Shown piece by piece: positions 16,661 to 28,808 of a DNA stretch of 64,000 nt (its first letter is position 1; each line of letters begins with the position of its first letter). Under the pieces are notes generated by a model. The model was given only the letters and a program-made list of their open reading frames with translations, did no database searches and was not told the DNA's origin. The DNA comes from Azospirillum sp. TSH100 (GTDB lineage: Bacteria; Pseudomonadota; Alphaproteobacteria; Azospirillales; Azospirillaceae): assembly GCF_004923295.1 (NCBI RefSeq), contig NZ_CP039634.1, positions 248,001 to 312,000 of the forward strand, read 5' to 3'. A program made the position numbers and the translations under genes.

Positions 16661-17158
16661 ATGTTCAGTCACGACAATACCACCGGCACGCTTTACCCGA
16701 CCGGTCAGGCGCCGGTCCGGGCCGTGCTCGACACCAACATCCTGGTGGCCTATGCGCTGCTCGGGCAAGCCACGGCACGCCGCCATGACGCGATCCGCCG
16801 CTGCGTGGAGCGGGTGCGCAGGGATTGCGGGCTTATCGGCAGCGGCGCAACACTGGCCGAACTGGAGGAGGTGCTGATGCGCCCGACCTTCGACCGCTAT
16901 ACCGCTGCGGCCGATCGCCGCGCCTTTCTGGATCGGATCAGGGCGGAGACGACGCTGGTCGCCCCGGCCATGGTCGGACGGCTCTGCCGCGATCCCGAAG
17001 ATGACATGTTCCTGGCGGCAGCCGTCGGCGGCTCGGTCCCCTGGCTGGTGACGGTCGATCGGCAGCTCCTGTCGGTACGGCAAGCCGGCACCACACGGGT
17101 ATTGCGGCCCGAACGGTTTCTGGAGGCGGTCGCCGCCCAACATGGCCCTGAGGCATAG
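16661..17158 (+). CDS. PIN-domain putative ribonuclease
   Basis: 165 residues with the acidic residues of PIN nucleases: D in VRAVLDTNILVAYAL (about residue 24), E in TLAELEEVL, and the RDPEDDMFLAAAV motif followed by a TVDRQLL strand. PIN proteins are Mg-dependent RNases and are often toxins of VapBC pairs. No antitoxin-like small gene is visible next to it, so it may be a solitary housekeeping PIN protein of the COG1569 kind. The first 17 residues may be non-coding, with a later start possible. Confidence 0.8.
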   Translation: MFSHDNTTGTLYPTGQAPVRAVLDTNILVAYALLGQATARRHDAIRRCVERVRRDCGLIGSGATLAELEEVLMRPTFDRYTAAADRRAFLDRIRAETTLVAPAMVGRLCRDPEDDMFLAAAVGGSVPWLVTVDRQLLSVRQAGTTRVLRPERFLEAVAAQHGPEA

Positions 17159-17291
17159 AGCACAGAATCCCCTCGACAAACCGGGCGCTCTTCCTAGAAT
17201 GAAAAGAGAACACATCGCAAACCGCGAGTGAACAGTGATTGGCCGCCGCAGCGCTGGCGGCATTGATGGAGCGCAGGGGGCATCTGCAGCG

Positions 17292-17750
17292 ATGAGCGTC
17301 CAACGGCTTCTGTTCGACGACCTGCCGGAAAGCGAACCGGCGCGCAAGCCGCGCCGCGGACGGGCTGCCGCGGCCGGTGCAGCGCCCTCGACCATGGCCG
17401 CCCAGGTCGCGGTGGACATGGTACGGGAGGCGGCACCCCGGCCCAGAGCGTCGGCGATGGCCGTTAACGTCGCCACACTGCCACTTGCCCCGCCGGCGCC
17501 CCTCCCTCCCCCGCCGGCCTTCGATCCGGCGGCACTGTCGAACCCGGAACTGCGGGCGCTGGTGCAGGCCCTGCCCGACCAGCGGCTCGCCCATCTGCTG
17601 ATCGAGGCGGCGCGCGAGCTGAAACGCCGCGCCGCGCCGGATCCCGGCGATGCCGACGGCGAGGACGGGGATGTCCCGATGGAGCCGAACCCGGCACTTC
17701 TGCGCGCCGCGCGGCAGGCGGTGGGGGAACTTTCGGGCGAGGATTTCTGA
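17292..17750 (+). CDS. Hypothetical protein with Pro/Ala-rich linker
   Basis: 152 residues from the ATG at 17292 (MSVQRLLFDDLPES). It has a basic Ala/Arg-rich N-terminal third, a central proline stretch, and a C-terminal helical segment (LSNPELRALVQALPDQRLAHLLIEA) followed by an acidic tail. No family is recognised. Codon use is normal for the region, supporting that it is coding. The longer frame from 17235 is less likely because its extra residues are not protein-like. Confidence 0.6.
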   Translation: MSVQRLLFDDLPESEPARKPRRGRAAAAGAAPSTMAAQVAVDMVREAAPRPRASAMAVNVATLPLAPPAPLPPPPAFDPAALSNPELRALVQALPDQRLAHLLIEAARELKRRAAPDPGDADGEDGDVPMEPNPALLRAARQAVGELSGEDF

Positions 17751-17926
17751 GCAGCGTCTCACTGCTGGGGCTGTCCCTTAGTCAATAAAGTTTCCGAGAC
17801 AAACGACGCGGCTTTATGTCATGATCCCTCCCAGCCCACGCTCTACATGCCGCAACGCACAATAAAGCGGCCTTGAAGCGCAATCGGGCACGCTGAACCC
17901 ACATGCGACGTCTCCCGGAGGGAGCT

Positions 17927-18514
17927 TTGGACTGGATTACGTGGTTGCAGGAATGGGGGAACGCCTTTTACCCGATGGCCTTTATCTGGGCCTTTTTTGA
18001 AGGTGAAACATTTGTAATCTTCGGCGGGATGGGCGCCAAGCTCGGCATAGTCAATCTCTATTGGCTGGTCGGCTCGGTGTGGGTCGGCAGTTTCCTTGGC
18101 GATCAGGTCTGGTTCTGGCTGGGGCGCCGGTGGGGCAAGAAGGCACTGGCCCGTTTCCCATCCGCCGACGCCCATGCCTGCCGGGTGCTGCGCTGGCTTG
18201 AGAAGTACGGCGTCGCCTTCATCCTGGTTTTTCGCTTCCTCTACGGTGTTCGGAACATCGCATCGGTCGCCATCGGCACCTCCGGCATGCCGTGGTCGCG
18301 CTTCCTGTTCTGGAACTTCATTGCCGCCGGCATCTGGGCCTGGAGCTTCGCCGGCGCGGGCTACCTGTTCGGCGAGGCCGCCGCCGCCATCGGCGAGGAT
18401 GGCCCGAAGATCCTGCTGCTGAGCGGTCTTGCCATCGGCGGCCTGTGGCTCGCCATCAAGAGCATCCGCTGGGTCCGCCGCCGTGCCCTCGCCGCGACCA
18501 ACCCGGCAGAGTGA
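17927..18514 (+). CDS. DedA-family inner membrane protein
   Basis: 195 residues with four to five membrane segments and DedA/SNARE-associated motifs: the re-entrant FEGETFVIFGGMGA region, LGDQVWFWLGRRWGKK, and the FRFLYGVRNIASVAIG arginine motif. DedA proteins act in lipid (undecaprenyl-phosphate) translocation and proton-dependent membrane homeostasis. A TTG start at 17927 fits best because GGAGGGAG lies five bases upstream; an ATG at 17903 would add eight residues but has no visible ribosome site. Confidence 0.87.
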   Translation: MDWITWLQEWGNAFYPMAFIWAFFEGETFVIFGGMGAKLGIVNLYWLVGSVWVGSFLGDQVWFWLGRRWGKKALARFPSADAHACRVLRWLEKYGVAFILVFRFLYGVRNIASVAIGTSGMPWSRFLFWNFIAAGIWAWSFAGAGYLFGEAAAAIGEDGPKILLLSGLAIGGLWLAIKSIRWVRRRALAATNPAE

Positions 18515-18577
18515 CCCAACGAGGGTGGCCCAACGCTCAAAGGGGGGGCTGATCTGCCACCCTCTCCTGTTTTCCCT

Positions 18578-19813
18578 TCACACCTCCAGCGTCTCCTGAT
18601 CCTTCAGCCGCTCCCAGATCGCATCGAACTCCGCATGGCGGGTGGCGAACAGCGATAGCAGGCGTGGGTCGAAATGGATCCTCGGATCTAGACGGTCGTC
18701 GCCGTTCAGCAGGATGTCGACCGTCTTTTCATGACTGAATGACGGTTTGTAGGGCCGCGCACTGCGCAGCGCGTCATAGCAGTCGGCAATGGCGACGATG
18801 CGGGCTGCCAGCGGGATTTCCTCCCCCTTCAGGCCATTGGGGTAGCCGGTGCCGGCCCATTGCTCGTGATGGTACAGCGCGATCTCGGCGGCCATCTTCA
18901 GCCGGTCGGACGCGATCAGGATGTCGTGGCCGTAGACCGGATGGCGCCGCATCTCCGCCAGTTCGCGGTCGTCGAGCCGCCCCTTCTTGTGCAGAACCGC
19001 CTGATCGACGCTCATCTTCCCGACATCGTGCAGCGCGGCGGAAAACCGGATTTCGTTGCAGAAGGCGCGGCTGCAGCCGGCCCAACCGGCCAGCGCGTAG
19101 GAATATTCGTTGACGCGCAGGATGTGGTTGCCGGTGTCCTCGTCATGCACCTCTGCGGCGCGGGCCAGCAAATTGACCGACACCATGAAGGCGCGCTCGG
19201 TTTCGGCCTGAAGCTCGGCGACGCGGCGGCGCTCCCGGGTCAGCGCGCGGTTGCGCTCGGTCAGCCGCTCCAGCGTCGCTGCGCGTTCCAGGGCGCGGCC
19301 GACGATGTGGTTGACCGGGGCGATCATCTGCTCGTGATCGGGCAGGAAGGCGTTGCCCGGACCTGTGGACGGCCCGTCCTGCGGACGGCGGTTGATCAGC
19401 TGCACCACGCCGATCGGCCGGTCGCGGAACCCCTTCAGGGCAAAGGCCATGATGGACCGGGTGCGGAAACCGGTACGCTGGTCGAAGGCTGGGTTGAAGC
19501 TGTAGGGCCGGTCCGCCGGGATGGCATAGGCATCCTCCAGCAACAGAGTCTCGCCGGTCGCCGCGACATAGCCGACGATGGAAGTCTGGCTGACCGGCAC
19601 CGAAAACAACGTCGGCTTGGCGCGGATCACGTCGTTCTGGGCGCTGACCGCGTCCAGATGCCTATGCCGGCCCTGCCCGCGCAGCATGAAGATCGTGCCG
19701 GCTTCCGCACCCGTCAGTTCGCGGCATTTGCGCAGCACCCGGTCACTCAACGAACGCAGCGATTGGTTCGGGGCACTTTCGATAAATTCAAGGAATTGGC
19801 CTACCAAACCCAC
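18578..19813 (-). CDS. GAF and HD-GYP domain protein, putative cyclic-di-GMP phosphodiesterase
   Basis: 411 residues from a GTG at 19813 preceded by GGGGGAG; an upstream in-frame start at 19909 adds 32 poorly protein-like residues. A GAF domain (about 20-180) senses a small ligand. A coiled coil connects to an HD-GYP domain with HDVGKM, HHEQWAGTGYPNGLKGEEIP and ARIVAIADCYDALRSARPYK, the metal-binding residues and GYP loop of c-di-GMP hydrolases. Predicted soluble. It starts 118 bases after the end of the transporter gene. Confidence 0.88.
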   Translation of the reverse strand: MGLVGQFLEFIESAPNQSLRSLSDRVLRKCRELTGAEAGTIFMLRGQGRHRHLDAVSAQNDVIRAKPTLFSVPVSQTSIVGYVAATGETLLLEDAYAIPADRPYSFNPAFDQRTGFRTRSIMAFALKGFRDRPIGVVQLINRRPQDGPSTGPGNAFLPDHEQMIAPVNHIVGRALERAATLERLTERNRALTRERRRVAELQAETERAFMVSVNLLARAAEVHDEDTGNHILRVNEYSYALAGWAGCSRAFCNEIRFSAALHDVGKMSVDQAVLHKKGRLDDRELAEMRRHPVYGHDILIASDRLKMAAEIALYHHEQWAGTGYPNGLKGEEIPLAARIVAIADCYDALRSARPYKPSFSHEKTVDILLNGDDRLDPRIHFDPRLLSLFATRHAEFDAIWERLKDQETLEV

Positions 19814-19930
19814 AGCGCTCCCCCACCCCGACGCACATACAGCGGTGCGCCGGACAGAGTACCCCAATTGTCGCACCCGGCAGAAGAGGCTTGCGGAACC
19901 GAAGATCACGCCGTGATCGCAGTCCGCTCC

Positions 19931-21166
19931 TTACAGACCCATCCAGCCGCCGGCCCACAGCCACACCGCGGCCACCGCCATCGACAGCAGCGCCATCGGC
20001 ACGCCGCAGCGGGCATGTTCGACGAAGCCCAGCTTGACCCCGGCCGCAGCCGCCCGCTCCGCCACGATGATGTTGGCAAGGCTGCCCGGCAGAAAAAGAT
20101 TGCCGGCCAGGGTCGACAGCAGCGCCAGACCATAGAGTGCTCCTTCCGGCGGCGACGGCCAGGCCGCCAGCAGCAGGATCACCGCCGGGACGTTGCCGAT
20201 GCTGTTGCTGCCGGCAAGCGACAGCGGCAGCATCACCGCCAGCCGGTCGGGCAGCCAACCGGCCGCCCGCAGATCATCGACCAGGGCCGCCGGGATACCG
20301 GTCATGCCAAGCGCATGATTGATGGCGAAGAGTGCTGCGAACAGCACCAGAAGATGCCAGTCGACCATGCCCAGCATGTCGCGGCTGGCCATCCGGCGGC
20401 TTACCATCATGACGCCGGCGATCAGCAGCACCGCATGTTCCTGCGGGATGTCGCGGGTGAACAGCGCCAGCAGAACCAGCGTCGCCGCCACCGCCTTGCC
20501 CAGTTGCCAGCGGTCGAGCTTGGGGGCCGCCTGCCCGGCTCCCTCATGCCCCTCCTCCGGCATGCCGAACCGGCCGCGCCAGACCAGCCAGACGGTGACA
20601 TAGGCGATCGCCATCGCCGCAAGCGCCGGACCACCGCACACCACCAGGAAACGCCAGAAATCGAGATGGCCGACCTGCCCGATCAGGATGTTCTGCGGAT
20701 TGCCGATCATCGTCGCCGCCGACCCGGCATTGGCGGCTCCGGCCAAGCCGATCAGGTAGGGCCGCGGGTCCAGCTTGCGCGCCTGCAGCCCCAGGCACAG
20801 CATCGGCGTCATTGCAAAGACGACCACGTCGTTCGCCAGAACCGCCGACAGGCCGCCGGCGACCAGCACGATCACCGCCAGAAGCCGCGCCGGCGACTTG
20901 GCCGCCTGTGCCACCTTCAGCGCGCACCAGTCGTAGAAGCCGCTGCCGGCATATTGCGCCGACAGGATCATCAGCCCCAGCAGGATGAAGATCGTCGGGA
21001 AATCGATCGCCGAAACAGCGGCGGCGGTGTCGAGCGCCCCGGTCGCCAGCAACAGGATCGCAGCGACCAGCGCGATGCCGGTGCGGTCGATGCGCAGGCC
21101 GGGAAAGCCACCCAGCGCCATGCCCAGATAGGTGGCGGTGAACAGAATCAGGATGGTTGCGGTCAT
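19931..21166 (-). CDS. ArsB/NhaD-type (CitM/ion transporter superfamily) permease
   Basis: 411 residues with about eleven membrane helices. The pattern AANAGSAATMIGNPQNILIG and the later SNSIGNVPAVILLLA are the duplicated substrate-binding hairpins of the ion transporter superfamily that includes ArsB, NhaD and citrate/dicarboxylate carriers. The substrate (arsenite, Na+, or anions) cannot be fixed; no arsenic genes are nearby. The ATG at 21166 begins a hydrophobic helix and is preferred over 21226. Confidence 0.85.
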   Translation of the reverse strand: MTATILILFTATYLGMALGGFPGLRIDRTGIALVAAILLLATGALDTAAAVSAIDFPTIFILLGLMILSAQYAGSGFYDWCALKVAQAAKSPARLLAVIVLVAGGLSAVLANDVVVFAMTPMLCLGLQARKLDPRPYLIGLAGAANAGSAATMIGNPQNILIGQVGHLDFWRFLVVCGGPALAAMAIAYVTVWLVWRGRFGMPEEGHEGAGQAAPKLDRWQLGKAVAATLVLLALFTRDIPQEHAVLLIAGVMMVSRRMASRDMLGMVDWHLLVLFAALFAINHALGMTGIPAALVDDLRAAGWLPDRLAVMLPLSLAGSNSIGNVPAVILLLAAWPSPPEGALYGLALLSTLAGNLFLPGSLANIIVAERAAAAGVKLGFVEHARCGVPMALLSMAVAAVWLWAGGWMGL

Positions 21167-21188
21167 GATGCCCGATGCGCTGGAAATG

Positions 21189-22013
21189 TCAGTCGAGGGA
21201 GATGGTGGTTCCCTCGCGCGCGGCAAAGCAGTTTGGGAACTCTGCCTTGGCCGCCGCCTCGATTCGCTCCATCGTGGCGTCGTCGTGGTCAGGATCGTGG
21301 TGGAACAGGCCCAGCGTCTTCACATGGGCGGCACGGGCGATCCGCACCGCCTCCATCCAGGTGGAATGGCCCCAGCCGATCCGCTGCATCCATTCCTCGT
21401 CGGTGTAGGTCGAGTCGTAGAGCAGCAAATCCACCCCATCGACAAGGTTCAGGATGTTGCGGTCGGGATGGTCGGGCACATGCTCGGTGTCGGTGACGTA
21501 GGCGACCGAGCGCCCCTGATACTCGATGCGGTAGCCGGTGGCGCCATCGGGATGGTTCAACGCCGCGGTGTGGATGCGCACCCCGCCCTCCAGCTTGAAA
21601 CTGTGGCCGGGCGGCACCTCCAGGAAGCTCAGATCGCCGCCCATGGTGCGCAGCGGCACCGGGAACAGTGGTCGTTCCATCTGGCGCGCCATCACCGATT
21701 CGATGTCGGGGCCGCCATTGAGATGGCCGGAGATGACGCGGAGGCCGAAGCCCTTGGTGTAGGCCGGCGCGAAAAAAGGAAAGCCGCTGATGTGGTCGAG
21801 ATGGGTGTGGCTCAGCAGCAGCGTGGCGCTGGTCACCCCGTCGGCCAGAAGCTTGCGGCCCAGCATCCGCAGCCCGGTGCCGGCATCGATGATGATCCGT
21901 TGCTTTCCCGCCTGCACTTCGACGCAGGAGGTGTTGCCGCCGAAACCCAGATGCGAGGCCATCGGGCAGGGAATCGTGCCGCGCACGCCCCAAAAGGTGA
22001 CTGAAAACCCCAT
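21189..22013 (-). CDS. Metallo-beta-lactamase-fold hydrolase
   Basis: 274 residues from ATG 22013 (an in-frame ATG at 22037 is also possible). The metal motif H69-T-H71-L-D73-H74 and later D/H residues (YVTDTEHVP, GLFHHDPDH) define an MBL-fold enzyme. The opening FWGVRGTIPCP and FGGNTSCVEV resemble the class with cyclic nucleotide phosphodiesterase-like hydrolases. Substrate unknown. It is followed 22 bases later by the transporter at 21166 on the same strand, so the two may be co-transcribed. Confidence 0.87.
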   Translation of the reverse strand: MGFSVTFWGVRGTIPCPMASHLGFGGNTSCVEVQAGKQRIIIDAGTGLRMLGRKLLADGVTSATLLLSHTHLDHISGFPFFAPAYTKGFGLRVISGHLNGGPDIESVMARQMERPLFPVPLRTMGGDLSFLEVPPGHSFKLEGGVRIHTAALNHPDGATGYRIEYQGRSVAYVTDTEHVPDHPDRNILNLVDGVDLLLYDSTYTDEEWMQRIGWGHSTWMEAVRIARAAHVKTLGLFHHDPDHDDATMERIEAAAKAEFPNCFAAREGTTISLD

Positions 22014-22170
22014 TCCCCCGCCTCCAGGCGCACTCATTTGCCGATCCGGCCCCTTGGAGCGGCGAGTTTAGCGCGATTTACCGGTATGTACACGATAGAG
22101 CATGGCCGATGGAGCATGGATGGTGGCGGCCGGCGAAGTCCTGCCGATCGACCCGTCCGCAGGAAATGCA

Positions 22171-22200
22171 ACGGGGCCGCTTCGCCTGAAGCAGCCCCGT
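22171..22200 (-). terminator. Terminator-like hairpin after purL
   Basis: ACGGGGC (22171-22177) and GCTTC (22179-22183) pair with GAAGC (22188-22192) and GCCCCGT (22194-22200), with one internal C/A mismatch. It lies about 40 bases beyond the purL stop on the minus strand. A weak T-rich stretch follows. Confidence 0.55.
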
Positions 22201-22242
22201 CGATCACTCCACAGTCAGGCCGCCTTGCGACCCCCGGCTGTC

Positions 22243-24464
<2,222 letters not shown>

Positions 24465-24468
<4 letters not shown>

Positions 24469-25154
24469 GACAGGGCCTCCACCAGACCTTCGAACATGGG
24501 CTTGCCGTCGGTGTTGCCGTGCAGGGCCTCCACCGCGTCCTCGGGGTGCGGCATCAGGCCCAGCACGGTGCGCTTGGCGTTGAAGATGCCGGCGATGTCG
24601 GACACCGAGCCGTTCGGGTTGCCGCGCGGATCGGCCCGCGCCTCGTCGGCGACATAGCGGAAGGCGACCTGGCCTTCGCCGTCCAGCCGCTTCACCGTCT
24701 CCGCGTCGGTCCAGTAGTTGCCGTCGCCGTGGGCGACCGGGAAGCGGACGATCTGGCCCTTCGCGTATTTCTTCGTGAAGGGGCTGTCGGTGTTCTCCAC
24801 CCGCAGATGCTGGACGCGGCAGACGAACTTCAGGGCGCCGTTGCGCATCAGCGCGCCGGGCAGGAGCCCGGCCTCGGTGATGATCTGGAAGCCGTTGCAG
24901 ACGCCGAGGACGCGCACGCCCTGATCGGCCCGCGCCTTCACCTCGCGCATGATCGGCGAATGCGCCGCCATGGCGCCGGAGCGCAGGTAATCGCCATAGG
25001 AGAAGCCGCCGGGCACGACGATCAGGTCGACCTTTGGCAGTTCGGTGTCGCGGTGCCAGACCAGATGCGGCTTGGTCCCGCTGACGGCCTCCAGCGCGGC
25101 GACGGCGTCGCGTTCGCGGTTGGAGCCGGGGAAAACGACGATGGCGGCCTTCAT
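24465..25154 (-). CDS. purQ: Phosphoribosylformylglycinamidine synthase subunit I (glutamine amidotransferase)
   Basis: 229 residues, the usual length. A class I glutamine amidotransferase: nucleophile cysteine in [18 protein letters not shown], and the His/Glu pair in [10 protein letters not shown] near the C-terminus. It supplies ammonia to PurL. The start at 25154 opens [16 protein letters not shown], a conserved PurQ beginning; the longer upstream frame is a shadow of the ammonium transporter gene. Confidence 0.97.
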
Positions 25155-25266
25155 GGGGCGGTCAAAATCCGGCGTCGTGAGGGGGAGGAGTTCGCGCCGG
25201 ACACTAAAGCCGCCGCCCCGGCAAAGCAAGAGTCGGCCAGGGGGCGGCGGCGTTGTGCGCGGCGCA

Positions 25267-26499
25267 TTACATGCCCGGCGCGTCCTCTTCCGGGTAGGCG
25301 GTGATGTGGTGCAACGACAGGTCGGCGCCCTTGTACTCCTGCTCGGGGTCGAGACGGATACCGACGGTGACACGCAGCAGACCGTAGACCGCCAGACCGG
25401 CGGCGAAGCCGAAGCCGACGCCGCCTGCCGTGCCGACGATCTGGCTGAGGATCGACACGCCGCCCAGGCCACCCAGCGCCTCCTGCCCGAAGACGCCGGC
25501 CAGCAGGCCGCCGGTCAGACCGCACAGCCCGTGCAGCGGCCAGACGCCGAGCACGTCGTCGATCTTCCAATCGATCTGGCACTTGTTGAAGGCCCAGACG
25601 AACAGCAGCCCGGCGATGCCGCCGGTGACCAGCGCCCCCAGCGGGTGCATCACGTCGGAGCCGGCGCAGACCGCCACCAGACCGGCGAGCGCGCCATTGT
25701 GGACGAAGCCGGGGTCGGTGCGGCTGATGATCAGCGAGGTAACGATGCCGCCGACCATCGCCATCAGCGAGTTCAACGCGACCAGCCCGGTCACGCCGTC
25801 CAGCACCTGGGCGCTCATCACGTTGAAGCCGAACCAGCCGACGCAGAGCACCCAGGCGCCAAGCGCCAGGAACGGGATGTTGGACGGCGGAATGGCGATC
25901 AGCGAGCCGTTGGGACGGTAGCGTCCCCGGCGGTTGCCGAGATTCAGCACCGCGCCCAGCGCCACCCAGCCGCCGAAGGCATGGACCACGACCGACCCGG
26001 CGAAGTCATGGAAGGGCTGGCCGAAACTCGCCGCCATCCAGCTTTGCAGGCCGAAGCGGGTGCCCCACACCGTGCCTTCCAGCAGCGGGTAGAACAGCGC
26101 GATCAGCGCCAGCGTGGCGCCGGCCTGCGGCCAGAACTTGGCGCGCTCGGCGATGCCGCCCGACACGATGGCCGGCACCGCGGCGGCAAAGGTCGCCAGG
26201 AAGAAGAACTTCACGAGATCGTAGCCATAGGCCGCGAAGCCGCCGCTTCCCTTGCCGACCAGCGTGTGGGCATCGGCGAAGAAATCGATGCCGTAGGCCA
26301 CCGCATAGCCGACGAAGAAATAGGCGATGGTCGACATGGCGAAGTCCGACAGGATCTTCACCAGGGCGTTCACCTGATTCTTGCGCCGGACCGTCCCGAC
26401 CTCCAGCAGGGCGAAGCCGCAATGCATCGCCAGCACCATCACCGCGCCCATCAGCACGAAAAGGACGTCGCCACCCGTCTTTGCCGCATCCATTTGCAC
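25267..26499 (-). CDS. amt: Ammonium transporter, Amt/MEP/Rh family
   Basis: 410 residues with eleven predicted membrane helices. Conserved features include the N-terminal [19 protein letters not shown], the Asp/His pore region [14 protein letters not shown] (pore histidine), GWFGFNVMS and the second pore histidine in [13 protein letters not shown]. It moves ammonium across the inner membrane. No glnK/glnB gene lies beside it, unlike many amtB loci, so PII control would act in trans. A clear sigma-54 promoter was not seen upstream. A start at 26493 is equally possible. Confidence 0.95.
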   Translation of the reverse strand: MQMDAAKTGGDVLFVLMGAVMVLAMHCGFALLEVGTVRRKNQVNALVKILSDFAMSTIAYFFVGYAVAYGIDFFADAHTLVGKGSGGFAAYGYDLVKFFFLATFAAAVPAIVSGGIAERAKFWPQAGATLALIALFYPLLEGTVWGTRFGLQSWMAASFGQPFHDFAGSVVVHAFGGWVALGAVLNLGNRRGRYRPNGSLIAIPPSNIPFLALGAWVLCVGWFGFNVMSAQVLDGVTGLVALNSLMAMVGGIVTSLIISRTDPGFVHNGALAGLVAVCAGSDVMHPLGALVTGGIAGLLFVWAFNKCQIDWKIDDVLGVWPLHGLCGLTGGLLAGVFGQEALGGLGGVSILSQIVGTAGGVGFGFAAGLAVYGLLRVTVGIRLDPEQEYKGADLSLHHITAYPEEDAPGM

Positions 26500-26610
26500 A
26501 AACCTTCAGCATGTCGCTCAAAAAAGCGGCAGACTGCTAACAGATCAGGCAAATATGCGCAAGGGCCTAGCTGACGTTTGGACAGGCAGAGTGGCGGAAA
26601 TGCAGCACAA

Positions 26611-26630
26611 AAAGCGGGCGAACCCGCTTT
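26611..26630 (-). terminator. Rho-independent terminator of pmbA
   Basis: AAAGCGGG (26611-26618) and CCCGCTTT (26623-26630) form a perfect stem. On the minus strand the loop reads TTCG, the very stable tetraloop, and the stem is followed by a run of five T. It lies about 75 bases past the pmbA stop. Confidence 0.8.
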
Positions 26631-26703
26631 GGGTTGCCCGCTGTCTGCGCAAGAACGATGCCAAGTGATGAAGAGGTGGGCGGATATGCCTCCGTCCAGC
26701 CAA

Positions 26704-28074
26704 TTACATGCCCGCGATGGTCATGCCGTCGATGCGCACGGTCGGCGCATCCATGCCGAAGCGCAGCTCCAGGTCGTCGGCGGCCTCCATGTTCAGGAAC
26801 ATGTCCTTGAGGTTGCCGGCGATGGTGATCTCGTTGACGGGATAGGTGATCTGGCCGTTCTCGATCCAGAACCCGCCGGCGCCGCGGCTGTAATCGCCGG
26901 TGACCCCGTTGACACCCATGCCCATCAGGTCGGTGACGTAGAAGCCGTCCTTGATCTCCGCCAGGATGTCGGCGCGGCTGCGCTTGCCGGCCGCCATATA
27001 GACGTTGGCCGGTGCCGGACCCGGCGGGCCGGAGGTGCCGCGCGCGGCATGGCCGGTGGTCGTCAGGCCGAGCTGCCGGGCCGAGCGCAGGTCGAGCAGC
27101 CATGTCGTCAGCACGCCGTCCTCGATCAGCGTGCGGCGCGACACTTCGACGCCCTCGGCATCGAAGGGGCGGGACCGCAGGCCGCGCTTCACATGCGGAT
27201 CGTCGATGATGGTGATGGAGGGCGCGAAGATTTGCTGCCCCATCTTGTCTTTCAGGAAGCTGGTGCCACGGGCGATGCTGGGGCCGCTGATAGCGCCGGT
27301 CAGGTGGCCGAGCAGGCCGCGCGACACCCGCGGATCGAACACCACAGGAACCTTGCAGCTCTTGACCCGGCGCGGGTTCAGGCGGCGGACGGCGCGCTCG
27401 CCGGCCTCGCGGCCGATCTCGGCGGCATCGCGCAGGTCGGTGCCATAGACCTTGCTGTCATAGTCGTAGTCGCGCTCCATCCCCGTGCCGGTCCCGGCCA
27501 GGACGGAGGCCGACAGCGACTGGCGCGACACGCCGTAAGTGCCGGCGAAGCCGTTCGACGCGGCGATCGCGATGGTCGAGCGGCTCCAGCCGGCGTCGCC
27601 CCCTTCGGAATTGGTGACGCCCGGAACCGCCAGCGCCGCCTCTTCGGCGATTCGCGCGCGCTCGATCAGCGTTTCCGCCGACGGTTCCTCATCATCGCAG
27701 ATGTCGAGGTCGGGCCAGCTGCGGGCGAGCTGCTCCGGATCGGCGATGCCGGCGAAGCCATCCTCCGGCACCACGCGGGCCATGGCGATGGCGCGCTCCA
27801 CCAACTCGTCCAGGGCCTTGCCGCTGCGGTCGGTGGAGGAGACGATGGCCTGACGCTTGCCGACGAACACCCGCAGGCCGAGATCGCCGGATTCGGAGCG
27901 CTCCAGCTTCTCGGTCTTGCCCAGCCGATGGGCGAGGGACACGGACGCGCTGTCGAACAGCACGGCATCGGCGGCATCGGCACCGGCGGCGCGCGCCTTG
28001 GCGATCAGGTCGTCCAGCAGGTTCAGGACCCCGGACGGATCCGTCCGGTGCTGGTCGTTCGGCGAAACGGTCAT
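26704..28074 (-). CDS. pmbA: TldE/PmbA-type metalloprotease-family protein
   Basis: 456 residues of the TldD/TldE family. In E. coli, TldD and TldE form a heterodimer that matures microcin B17 and degrades unfolded peptides such as CcdA. Visible are LGLRVFVGKRQAIVSSTD near the N-terminus and the C-terminal GGFWIENGQITYPVNEITIAGNL conserved in the family. The PmbA subunit lacks the HExxxH zinc motif found in TldD, and none is seen here. The tldD partner is not in the window. A possible role as protease for the YcaO-linked peptides is only speculation. Confidence 0.92.
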   Translation of the reverse strand: MTVSPNDQHRTDPSGVLNLLDDLIAKARAAGADAADAVLFDSASVSLAHRLGKTEKLERSESGDLGLRVFVGKRQAIVSSTDRSGKALDELVERAIAMARVVPEDGFAGIADPEQLARSWPDLDICDDEEPSAETLIERARIAEEAALAVPGVTNSEGGDAGWSRSTIAIAASNGFAGTYGVSRQSLSASVLAGTGTGMERDYDYDSKVYGTDLRDAAEIGREAGERAVRRLNPRRVKSCKVPVVFDPRVSRGLLGHLTGAISGPSIARGTSFLKDKMGQQIFAPSITIIDDPHVKRGLRSRPFDAEGVEVSRRTLIEDGVLTTWLLDLRSARQLGLTTTGHAARGTSGPPGPAPANVYMAAGKRSRADILAEIKDGFYVTDLMGMGVNGVTGDYSRGAGGFWIENGQITYPVNEITIAGNLKDMFLNMEAADDLELRFGMDAPTVRIDGMTIAGM

Positions 28075-28120
28075 CAGGCTCTCCGGTTGGTCTTCGTCCT
28101 GTCTACCAAATGGGACGGCG

Positions 28121-28165
28121 ACGCGGAACGGGGAAGAGGCAAATTGCCCCCTCCCCGTTCCGCGT
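28121..28165 (-). terminator. Long nested hairpin after DoxX gene
   Basis: ACGCGGAACGGGGA (28121-28134) pairs perfectly over 14 bases with 28152-28165, and GGCAA/TTGCC (28138-28142, 28144-28148) forms an inner stem. It lies between the DoxX stop and the pmbA start on the minus strand, so it probably ends or processes the DoxX transcript. Confidence 0.55.
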
Positions 28166-28194
28166 GGCCGCCAAATACCAGTTTTGGTTGCGGA

Positions 28195-28626
28195 TCAGAC
28201 CAGTTCGCGACGGGCGGCCGGAGCGCCGAGCGCCGGAACCTTCAGGGCGAAGGCGCCCTCGCCCAGCAGAGACTGCACCACCAGCAGGAGCGTCCAGAAG
28301 GCCGGGAATTCCCAACCACCGCCCGGGGCGTTGAAGACCCAGCCATTGCCGACATGCTGCAGCGTAGCGCCGATCATGATCGGCAGCAGGGCCAGCGCGA
28401 TCCAGCGGGTGTAGACGCCGGCGATCAGCAGCAGCCCACCACCGATCTCGCCCAGGATCACCAGATAGGCGAAGAAACCGGGATAGCCGATGCTCTCGAA
28501 ATAACCGACGGTGCCGGGAATGGTGAAGGTCAGCACCTTCAGCACCAAGCCGTGGGCCAGGAAGAGCATGCCCAGGGCAACACGCAGCAGGAAGGCGGCG
28601 TACAGGGCGGTGCGGATGTCGATCAT
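28195..28626 (-). CDS. DoxX-family membrane protein
   Basis: 143 residues with four membrane helices. LLRVALGMLFLAHGLVLKV, the GYPGFFAYLVILGEIGGG segment and GATLQHVGNGWVFN are typical of DoxX-like proteins, whose roles in electron transport or redox stress are poorly defined. The ATG at 28626 follows GAGGAGACCCTGACC, a good ribosome site, and is chosen over the frame extension to 28698. Confidence 0.88.
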   Translation of the reverse strand: MIDIRTALYAAFLLRVALGMLFLAHGLVLKVLTFTIPGTVGYFESIGYPGFFAYLVILGEIGGGLLLIAGVYTRWIALALLPIMIGATLQHVGNGWVFNAPGGGWEFPAFWTLLLVVQSLLGEGAFALKVPALGAPAARRELV

Positions 28627-28808
28627 GGTCAGGGTCTCCTCAGTCAGGGTGGCCGGCGAGGGCCGCGTTTCGTCTGAAGAGGAGATTAGCCGGATCAAAG
28701 GACGGGATAATCAACGGAAATGGCGAAGGGTTGTTGCGGAATAAGGAACAATGGCGAAGAAGCACGTGCCTTGCCAAGACGCCACGCCACGCGCCCCCCT
28801 CACCCTAA

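Noticed and set aside
16661..17158. PIN gene as the toxin of a VapBC pair
   Set aside because: No small antitoxin gene with a DNA-binding domain was found on either side; only the PIN domain itself is supported.
18860..21496. 878-residue plus-strand frame
   Set aside because: It covers the antisense of the HD-GYP and transporter genes and is rich in His, Gln and Arg, typical of shadow frames.
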